Below are positions 27,401-39,136 of a DNA stretch of 64,000 nt, one piece after another. Origin of the DNA: Sinotaia quadrata (Eukaryota; Mollusca; Gastropoda; Architaenioglossa; Viviparidae); NCBI GenBank assembly GCA_028829895.1, contig CM054184.1, positions 49,944,201-50,008,200 on the forward strand, read 5' to 3'. Below the pieces are notes generated by a model. It worked only from the letters and a program-made list of their open reading frames with translations. It was not told the origin of the DNA and did no database searches. How positions within the stretch are numbered: the stretch's first letter is position 1; every line of letters starts with the position of its first letter. A program made the position numbers and the translations under genes.

Positions 27401-30400
27401 TCAGCATAGGTCAATCTGACAACAACCAGCTATAATGTCAAGCACAGCTAAGAAACTGGTGACTGTTTTAGCATAAGAGAAACTTAGGCTATCTTAGTCT
27501 CACAACAACCAGCTCTAATGTCAACCACATCTAAAAGAGCAATGAATGTCTTAGTATGCTAAGGGAAACTTAGGTTATGTTAGTCTCACAATAACCAGCT
27601 CTAATGTTAATCTTAGCTAAGAGAGTAATGAATGTCTCAGTATGCAAAGAGGAACTTAGACACAGATATTCTCAAAACAATCAGTCCTAATCAGTATGTC
27701 AACCATAGCTAACAGAGTGATGAATATCTTAGTATGCTAACTAGGTCAGTCTCACAAAAGTCAATTTCTGGCTACAACATAAACAGAATTAAAACCTTAT
27801 TACAGGCATCTTAAACAGTGCTTATGTACAGCAAATTTTATCTCCTGAAAATATGTGACCTGTCACCACAAAAAGATACTTAAGTCGGATTTTGGGGGTA
27901 TTGAGATATATATATCAATAGAAAGAAAATTGAAAGGGCTTTCTGTTGATATAAAAATAAAGAGTGTAGGACAAAATATGGAAAAGTTATGTTTGTTTGA
28001 AGTGCACTACTGTCCGGACGGCCATTTTGAGAAAATCGGCCTCAAAGATTGAACACATTTCTGAGAGGTTTTTCCTTAGTAACCATATATTAATCTGCTT
28101 CATTTGCAATCAGAGTTGAAGAAGACACAATAGCTAACACTGTAATAACTATAAACAACAAATATATTGTTACATCATTTACAGACAACAGTCTTTTTAA
28201 GCCATAACGATTAGAATTTCTGTATGCGAGAATGATTATTGTGGCTCACAGAATATTCTAAAATTAAGGCATAATATTGAATTGATACCTCTTTCTAAAT
28301 CTGATGCTAGCTCCACTAAATAAATCACAGATTAAAGCTGCATTACTTTCACATTCTTAAAAAAAATATCGTTTAAATAATCCAGTAATTATAGCACACC
28401 TTTCACTTCAGTGTACAGTCAGTTATCGTCAGCTGTCGTCTGCTTCGTCTTTTTCGTTGTTCGATCACGCGATTCGCTGTCCGTGTCACTTTCAGATGAA
28501 AATCCATCAGCAAAATAATCAGATATCAAATCTTTAATCTGAATGCTTTCTTTTTCTAAGATGTTGCTTTCTTTACATGAATTCAACAAATTAGCGATTC
28601 GTTTCTCCATGTTTGCATTACGCATTACAGGACGAAACTGTCTCCCTTGTGTGCGTTTCAACCAATCGCGAACGTCTTTTTATGAGAGCATGCTTGGTAA
28701 CTTATAGTAAGCTTTGATAAACTGTCTGCGGATTGGCTGACGCTTTTCACTTTGTTTACGCCAAGCACAGCCTTATAAAACATTCTGATTAAACGTTATA
28801 AATAACCAGTGTCGTCAGCATAAAAATAGGCTTTTTCCTGAGCATTCTGATATACAACATGATGAGGTTGAGCCAGGGATTCTACCGTCTACGATCGTCA
28901 GATTATAGCACTTTTGGGCCATATTTTTCCTTCGAAGTTAGACAGTAGGTCACAAAAAAATAATAATAAAGCTATTTCTAGTTCGAATTAAGGAAAAACA
29001 CGCTAGTAATTTGTTGTTCGATGGTTTGGGAACACGCTAAAATGAAAATCTCAATTTCACCCATGTAGACCCCCACCTTCGTATTTGCCGTTTTTCTTGG
29101 CTTAGCCTTGCGCGACTTAAGTATCTTTTTGTGGTGACAGGTCACATATAGTTGTCCAGTATAGCTTGACAACAACTTATTTCAACTAATTTACCACAAA
29201 AAGGGAAAAAACGTTACAGAAATATTAAATAAGGTCAAAAACGAAGACAAATCTAAGCTAGGTGAAAAAGAAAGACAGAATATTAAGCTAGGCAAAAAAG
29301 AGGAGTGAAAAATTAAACTCACCATGGTTGGGATAGGGTGTAGATGAAGCAAGAAGCCGAAGATGGGAGTTGAGAAATGGGAGAAGGGTGGTGTCTAGGT
29401 ATACACCCCCAGATGGCTGTAAATTGCTGCAGTTCATTTGGAAGTCTGAGAGGTTGCCCAGCACCTCTCCCTTAAGGCTGTATTCCACAGCAAGAAACAC
29501 ACAAATAAACTGATGAACCAATGCATTTATAAAACTGATATTTAATGTTTATATTGCAGGAAAAATGATTTTTATGTATCTACCTACCTAAATTCCATCC
29601 ATCTATGACACAATACCGCCCTAGTTACTGGTTATGATTATTAATCATCTAAAACTCATTATAAGTGATGAGAATCTTAATTTATGTTATTAATAATTCT
29701 CCAGAAGACACCACTTGTTTCTCTCACTTGGTGGATATTCGGGAGCTGTAAACGTTTTTCTCTTTCACAACATTAAAGACAAATATTTACTGTCACCAAT
29801 ATTTCTGAAGATAAAGGAGAAGATAAATCTATCTTTAATCTATATTTAGTGAACTTCCATCCTCTCACTATTTCTCCAGCATTTGGTTATCAATATGTGT
29901 AAGAAGGTAAATAAATTTATTAAATCAACAATCAAATATAATATAACAAATACAATGAAAAGATTATTTGACATCAATATTTCCATGAAACCATATTTGA
30001 TTAATTTCAATACTTTTATACAGTCTTATATTCTAATACATAATTCAGCAGATTATTTTTAATATAAATCACAGGATCATTCTTATCATAGAACAGAAAT
30101 GGACTTATAGAGAGATAAATGATAATAGTTTGTAATTAACCTTGTCAATAACAATGCTGCAATAGTCTTTCACATGCTTTCGTAACAATGTCACAAATTT
30201 ATTGTTAACAATAGAATTGTCAATTCTTCACAATCTCCTTTAGCATGCTGTAGAATGTTCCTTGAGTCACTGTTCTCTCAAGACTAATCTGGGCACTCAA
30301 TCGCTGATTAAGTTCCCTCAAACGGAACAACAATGTAGCAATTTCCAGTAACTTCTTTATACCAGAATTTCCAAGTTTGTAGTCAAGCACTTGCTGACAT

Positions 30401-33400
30401 ACTTCAACAGGTGCAGTGTACCCTTACACACTGGAGTAGAGACCTCTCGAATCTACCATGGTTGTAATGGCTTATAAATAAAAAAAACTGGGAACCAGGA
30501 AGAAACTCTCGAAATTCCAGCAATCTTGGAAATTCTAGAAAGGCTGCTTCTTCCTTGTAAAATATATTCAGGGAACAAACGCTAAGTTTTCCAGTTTACC
30601 AAATCTAACTCCATTCTTTCTTACATTTAAGTCTCAATTTACAGTTTCCTGCAACAGTATTTATTAGCCCAATACACATACACAAACAGAGCATAATAAA
30701 TACAATATAATAATTTATGAATGTATTCACTAGAAACAATGTAATGTGTTTAACATATAACATACAAACATCACAATTCACAATTGTAGAAATAATAGTC
30801 TACTCACATAATACAGGTAGAACCAGCCTCTATATGGCGATAGCAGACAACTACTAAATTCCGAAAAATTTACCATTTTGCTGTGCTGTGTTTATGTTCC
30901 GTATTTATCATGCTTGTGAAATAGTTTGTTGAATAAAACTATCTTCCAACTTTTCATTAATGTATTTTTTATTTGTGAGAGATTGAGTGGAAGTGTGTAC
31001 GATCGCATTAAATTAGGTACGGTTGGCGTGTTTTGATAGCCGTGGCAAAAATCTCAATCTCTGGTTTTACCATTGTGTTTTGATATACCTTGCAAACACC
31101 AAAACGGATTCCGCTATGATTGTCCTATCAGAATGTATCTTATATCAAATTAAAGAAAAATGAATGCAGAATGCAACCATGTTAGTTTCGAATCTGTATT
31201 TTTATTTTTATTGTATGTAAAAGTTGATTGAAAAAAGCCTATTTTTTTTAATTACGTTTTTGCACGGTTATTTCTGAAAATATAGATTTTTTTCTCCTAT
31301 CAATAGAAAGTAGAAAATCTCTTCTTTAAAATGATATATAGCATGACAAAATGGCATATTCGTAGCAGAGTCTGTTTAGAAGTGTGTACTCTAAGCATGC
31401 GCGAAGACCTAAACACGAGGAAGCGTTGTTTATCATGTAGTTGCCAGCTGTGCTTGTTTCTGTGCTGCGTAAGTAATTCACTAAGCTTAATTTACTATAG
31501 CTCTTGAAGTTGTAAAAAGGTTTTATTTAATTGTAAGGACGATTCTTGTTTTTTTTACTGCTATTTGATGGATGTATAATATACTACTATAGATCTGTAC
31601 TGTACACCATATAGACGGTAGCGATAGAGATCATCATCGGTCATACTCATAGATGTTAGAGTAGACAAGTGAATTGAAGTAATAATTTATACATACTAGG
31701 ACTATTATTGTATTAAACAGTAATTATTTACAATTTCTGCTGTAATTTGTATTATAATTTTTGATAATCTCTTCACTTTGGTTACACATTATATGACATA
31801 ATCTTAGATCGTTTTCCCCCACAATAAGTTACTGATTTATTTACTATGTAATATATTTAGTATGTTATAATGGCTCTCAAATGACACTTTTGACAGCTAT
31901 TTAATGGTAGCGTCAATAGCAACAGATTCAGATAAACATTATTTAGTTATTAGGCCCATTTACTAATTTAGTTTTCGTTTGTGCAGATTTTCGGGATGGT
32001 GGTGGTGGTGGTGGTGCGCTGACTATGGTGGATTAGAACAGGAGAAATTATTGTTAGAGTTAATTTAACTTGTAAAAATTGACCAAGTCTTTGAGGAACC
32101 CTGTTTCAGAATAACCATAATTATAGTATAATGTTTATATTTTGTTAATCTGTTAACTCAACTTTGCGGGAACATTTTTGTTATTCTCAATTCTGCTAAT
32201 GCTATTATTTCCTATTTATTTTAAATTGCATTTTCTTGCAGGCGATGAACAGTACAACACTATATTACAACAGATTCAACCACGAAATAAGAGTAGACCA
32301 TTTGCCAGTTTATCACAGCTTCCAAGAATACTAAATAATAGACTGTTGTGTAGATGTTCAATAATCAACTGTCACTAGTTTCATTCACCCCTCAACACCT
32401 TTTAAATCATCATAAATTTTAAAACATAAGACATGAATAAATGCAATTTTAACTAAAAATATCAGATATTTTAATTGTTATTTCATTATAATTACTTAAA
32501 CAAGTCAAATGGAACTCAAAATAAGCAAAAAAGCATTAATATCATTCATTTCGGTTTTGGCTCAAAATGCCGTTGCACAAATTGTGTTTTTTCTCACTTT
32601 TGAGAATCTATAACTCAAATAATACAAAGCTATCACCTTAGAATAAATCAGGCTTCCTGTCAGCATTGGATACTTGAGGAATACAAAAATTTAGCCCTGT
32701 CGGATAGATAGTTTTTAATTTAGGTTGCATGCAAAATGGCAAAATGTAAAAAATGTGAAAAAAGCGTTTGTTTTTTTCCATTTTTCAAAATTGTGTAAAA
32801 TAAAAAGTATGAAAGATTAAGTAACCATCTTTTGTAAATTGACTTCTTTCACCATGATAGGAATATGGTGTAAATTTCATTCATTTCCAAAAATATATCA
32901 ATAGCAAAATGCATGAAATATTTCAAACTCTTTCAATCAAAATCAGTTAACTCACCATTAAGCTAACAATCGTCTTTCATGACCGGACTTCAGCCACACC
33001 AAATTCAAAGTGATTAGAGAATAGAATTATTTCAGAATGTAAACTCTGATCTCAGCACATTGGCTGTCTCATTCTTTGTAAATCTTAACCATTGGATAAT
33101 AAAAACTACTCATCCACATAAGACCGTTTTAGATTACATCAGCAAGTTCTAGCACATTCTCTTCAGGAGTTGTTACCTTAACTCTGGTACTTACAAAACA
33201 CACAGTACCCTAAAGTCATGTCTCACTGCCATTAAAATAATACAATATTTAATTAAAAAACAGTGACAGACAACTCTGCTGTCAGACTATCTACCTATCC
33301 ATCACTATCTGTCTATAGAAAAAATCTTACTGGACTACACATCATATTTTTTTTTTACCTTGCAACAAATAATAGTGTAAACACAACGAGTTATTTTTCT

Positions 33401-36400
33401 GTTAGTGTAAACACAACGAGTTTTTTTTCTTTTAGTGTTTAAGGTACAAAAGTCAATTAGTAGAATAAAGGCGGCATGAAGAAACACCCCATCCCACCCT
33501 TAAAAAAGCTTATTTCAACTGCACCTTCCAAGAAATAAATGCAAAGTATATAAAGACAACACATGAAAAGACTTCAAATAGAACTTAAAAAAACCCCAAA
33601 CAATTTCTTTATTAATTTCGGGGATGCAAAGGCAAGGTGTACAGATATAAAGAATAAACTACTATAATCTAAATAAACTAAGATGACTCTGTCAAGAAAA
33701 AGATGCATTAATTTTAATATTAATTTTATACCATCTTAACCACAGTCATACACAAGTATCTGAAAAGTGAACAGTTAGTAAAGTAATTCAGTTCAGACAA
33801 AATGTTTCACATTTCAGTGTTGATGTATTTTCATCAAATCTAAATAATATATATTTCATTTTCTGATCAGACACATCCACCCAATGAAACATACACCCCA
33901 TGATAGTGCACTTACTTATGAAGTTCATTTTGATCCTTCTCCCCTTCTTCCAGTGCTATTAAATTTATTGGGGTTTGCGGAATTACTTGAGAATCCTGAT
34001 GGAAGACAAGTCAGTGAACTGTCATTCAGGTATGAAAAAACTATACATAGACTTTATCTTTATCTAAAATTGAATTTGATATATCTAACGCAATCTCAAA
34101 TTTTAACACTGAATCTGATGCCTCTAAAGTGATTTTAACACTGAACACGATATATCTAAAATGTCACAGATTTTAAGACTGAATTTGATGTATCTAAAGC
34201 ATTCCTAGATTTTAACAATGAATTTGATTTGTCTAAAGCATTCCTAGATTTTAACAATGAATTTGATATGTTTAAAGTATTCCTATATTTTAACACTTAA
34301 TACAATATCTCTAAAGCATTCCTAGATTTTAACAATGAATTTGATGTGTCTAAAGCATTCTTAGATTTTAACATTGTATTTGATATATCTAAAGCATTCC
34401 TAGATTTTGACAATGAATTTGATATATCCAAAGCATTCTTAGATTTTAATACTAAAGTGATATATCTAAAGCAATCCTAGGTTTTGACAATGAATTTGAT
34501 ACTTCTAAAGCATTCCTAGATTTTAATACTAATGTGATAAATCTCAAGCAATCCTAGATTTTGATATGTCCAAATTATTCCCAGATTATGACAATGAATT
34601 TTGATATATTCAAAGCATTCCTAGATTTTGACAATGAGACTGTTATTTAATAAATTTATCAACTGCTACACCATATAATCATAGCCTAATCTCACCCAAC
34701 TGAGTGACAGGTATAGCAGTAATAATAATGATCAACAGATGAAAGATGAGCATGTTTAACATCATACATGTATAAATTAAAATAAAAGTGAATTTTACAC
34801 AAGCACCCTCAGCACATACAACTTAATTGGTTACTGCTGTGTGTAGTGGGAATTAATAAATTTTAATGAACTGAAAATAAAACAGAGAAATAAAACAAAG
34901 GATAGAAGAAATTAGCACGGTACAAAGTGCATCAAAAAAGAAAAAAATCTCATCAGGATAAAAACACTTATTACCTTGTCTGGCTCATCATGTATATAAT
35001 ATTAAAATGAAATAAAACTAAAAGGGAGAGGGGTAGTGTGTGTGTGTGTGTGTGTATGTGTGTGGTGCTTACATGGAGCAAACTAAAAGCATCAACAACA
35101 AAAAATGAAATTAAAAAACGCAAAAGCAAAAAAAAAAAGAGACAATCATGTCTGGACAAGAACACATATAAACTAGTTCGGTTTGTTGTCTATCAATTAT
35201 AATGAAATGAAGTTTACATGAAAGCTTTAAAAGAAAACAAGACATCTCATCAGGACAAGTATGTTTACTACCTTGTTTGGATCATCATGTGCTTGCAGTT
35301 TCTCTGGCCTGGTTTCTTTCGTGTTGTCTAAAGCGAGAAACTGCAACAAAGAAACTATCTGAACACATCCAAGCACTTCCAAATGGCAGACAAAAACAAA
35401 CTACAATACAAGATTTTGTCCAACATACCCAGACAGTAATAAATTAGATGCAGCATTTACGTGGAAACTAGTTAATAATTATGTCATTCCAGGGCATGTG
35501 ATTGCACAAGTCATTCAGGTCGTCTATTTGCACTATATTTAACAAATTAATCACCAATATTATGGTTTAAGAGTGTTAATAAATGAAACCATTTATAACA
35601 GCACACTACAATTATAAAGCATCAGTTTACATTTGAAAGACTAATATCAGAGAATGGGTGGGAGGGAGGGTAGGTATACAGCATTTTTCATATGCATAAA
35701 AGAAGTCCAAAAGCAAATATCGTCTGTAGTTATTGAGAGGATGTGTTTATTTTAACGATTTAATCATCAAGATGTAGGATTTTTTTCATATATGATGATT
35801 TAAGATAGTCACATCTATGTGCACAACAGGTTGTCCAAAGCATGATAGTATTTTACATTTAACCTGGAGTAATGTGTGCTTTCCAATTGATGTTTTAATT
35901 AAAATATTTAAAAAGTTAATAAACATGAGCAGTCAGTTTCAAATATTGTCATTTAAGAAAGTTAACCAAAAGCATTTTACAATAGCATATAACAATTATG
36001 AAGCAACAGCTTATATCCAAATGTAGTATTAGAAGTGTGTTGTGCATTTGCGTATGTAGTGGCTGCAGAAACTGTCTTGAAATGTCATAATTTGAATCAC
36101 ATATAAGTTGGATCATGTTTTTACTGATTAAAAAAAAAAAAGAAATAAATTTATCAACTTATATGTGAGTATATACATTTAACACTTAATTAGGAGGAGA
36201 GTTCCACACAATTAAATACAAATTAGAGAATTAAAAAAAAACTACAGGCAAACTGAACCATATATTTCAAAGTGACCCTGTCCAAAATTAATTAAATAAC
36301 TTAAACCAACAAAAACAAAAACAAAAACAAAGTAGGATGTAGAGATTTCAAACTAAATAAATATACAATGAACTAAGTAAAGTCACAATGTACTAAGAGT

Positions 36401-39087
36401 TCAAACCAACTAAATGCAAAATGTACTAAGACTAAGAGTTCAAACCAACTAAATGAACAATGTACTAAGATTAGCTCTTTCCATATCGTATAGCCTGCTA
36501 GTGCCTTCTATCCACTGTGTATCAAATCACCCAGTCACCCACTATTAATAAACATTCTATATTAGGGTTTTAAATAACTGCTTTTGTAGAAATAGCTGGT
36601 ATTGTGAATATTTCTTCCAGCGAGATCTCACGTTTTTCAAAATGGCGACATCTTTTGTTTACACATGCTCTACTGATTTTTAGCGATTTTTCAAAGTTAA
36701 CCATTTTAAAATTGCTTTGCAATTCATGAATAATCTTGTGAATGATGCCTTAGCTGGGGACCTAATCAATACAGATGAAGGTATTGTAGAAATAATGGTG
36801 AGGAAGATGCTGAAAGTGATGTAGATGTAGAGTTGAGGAGTCTGATCTCACTGAACTCAGAATTTGAGATCGATGACGATTTGATTTTGTACCAAACGAA
36901 AATAACTGAGATGTCAGCGAGTGGTCTAGAGATTTAAAAGACATGATTGTAAATGAATTTACAGTGGCATCTGACCCAAGCATGACTTAGACAATGAAGC
37001 TACACCCTGTGTTCAGTTTATTTATTCCTGAAGACTTTTATGAACATAGTGCTCAGCAAACAAATCTTTATGCTGAGCAACAGCAAGCAATTAAAAATCA
37101 AAATAGACAAATTATAGAAGCCCTGCTCAGCTGGAGAAATAAAACTTTTTCTTATATCAACATTATGTTCAGCATTCACAAATTGCCTAGTTTTCATAAT
37201 TATTGGTCTTCAATTCAAATTCTTAGAATTCAAACTACTAACAAGATAAACACTGAAATGGAGAGTTCATACTAATTAAACACAATATACTAAAAATTCA
37301 AACTATCTAAATACACATACAATGAAATGGAAAGTTAATAACTTCTAAAATCCCAATGAAGTACAGAATTCAAACCATCTATATACACAATAAACTGAAG
37401 AGTTCATACCAACTAAAGTTTTCAAACCAACTTCACAATGAAATGGAATGCTCAATTATTCCCATTACTTTAAAAAAAAAAATAAATGCCTAGTTTCAAA
37501 GTTATTTAGATTTGTTTTCCTTTGTTACAAGCACAAGACACTTTTGTTGGTGAGTTCATACACACACAAAACTCAAGCATTTTTTATATATGTAAAAGAA
37601 TTTTTGATTTCTTAACTCTGAATATAATCAATCTGCCTTTCAAATACTTTTAATATTTTAAAGCCTGTTTAAAAACTTTAATATTTAACTCTATGAAAAT
37701 ATGTGAACAATGATTAAGTAATTCTACAAAAGAAAACATTCAATTAAATTCTTGAATAGAAGTATGTGGGCTCTTCAGATGACAAAGACCTCAAATGGAC
37801 TGTGGAAACACTTCAAGAAAACATAATTATATTGCACCAACCTCATCTCTGCCATCTTCCTGAAAATCTGCATCCACATCTTGTCCATCTGCATTTTCTG
37901 CTGTTTTCTCTTTCTTTCTTAAAATTAGAAATGATTTTTAAAATGACATACTTTGCTAGTCTTTAAAACTTTTTATTCTATAATATGAAAATGAGAACTT
38001 TTGATGAGTAACAAGAATGAAGAATAATTTTATTAAAGATGTAGTATATATATAATTCAAATAAAATCAAAGTATAGCCAACCTAATCTCTAAAGACTGA
38101 TGAAAAACATGGCTGGCTTCAATGATTTAGGTCAGCACTACTAATGTTAATGATCCTTCAGATAGTGACTGATGTTAATAATCGTTCAAATATGTATTTA
38201 ATTGTTACAATAGAAACAATAAGTATTTTCCACCTTGTACCATTGAACTGAGCAGATAGAAATTAACACAAAATTACAGTAACAAGCTAAATGATATTTT
38301 AGTTTTTACACAAGATAATTTAATGAAGGCACAAAATGAAGAACAGTTTCCATAAGTATTTTGTCTAAGTGTGCTTCAGAAGCACTGCATGAATTACCAT
38401 TTTCATATGGTTCCCAAATTCATATTTTGGCCCTAAATGAGACTGAAAAATTATCAGACAACCAAACTGTAGGATATAAAACACTACTGTGCAAATACAT
38501 ATTTCTGTACTATATTTGTATAGTATAAATAGTAATAGTAAGGTGCCAGCCAATCCATATATCAGATTATAATGCAGTATTAGTGTGAGATTATTAAAAA
38601 AAACTACTCATCCAGTTGGAACTGGTTTAGACTGCATCAGCAATATTCTAGCATATTCTCAACCCTATTTGTTTACTCCAACTCACACTTACAAAAAAAA
38701 TACCATCATAAGGAGTGCCCAAGATCGGGTCACTTTGACAATTTAACAATTTATATAACAATTAAGTTTAGAAATAGGGATAAGCAAATTTACTCTGCCA
38801 CAGCAGGTATAACCATGTAACATTTCTGTACTCTATACATACAGTAAAATGCCAGCCAATCCATATATTAGGTTATAATGCAGGTATAAATGTATAACAC
38901 TTCTATACTCTCTATATACATTAAAGTACCAGTCAATCTGTATATTAGGTTCTAATGCGGCATAACTGTAATATTTCAATCCATATACTGTTTTAGGTTA
39001 TATTGCAGGTATAATAGTATAATACATTTATGTTCTCTATATATACAAAGTAAGGTACCAGTCAATCCATATATTAGGTTATAATGC

Positions 39088-39136
<49 letters not shown>

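Noticed and set aside
26740..27780. CRISPR-like impression from regularly spaced repeats
   Set aside because: Unit lengths vary, spacers are themselves repeated, and the context is a eukaryotic intron; it is a diverged satellite.
33884..34132. 82-codon plus-strand frame with protein-like text
   Set aside because: It is the antisense of NCAPH2 exon 6 (33916-33995); the minus strand has splice sites, phase and family match.
39082..39132. (TA)n tract as a regulatory or replication signal
   Set aside because: Simple microsatellite within a satellite array; no supporting context.
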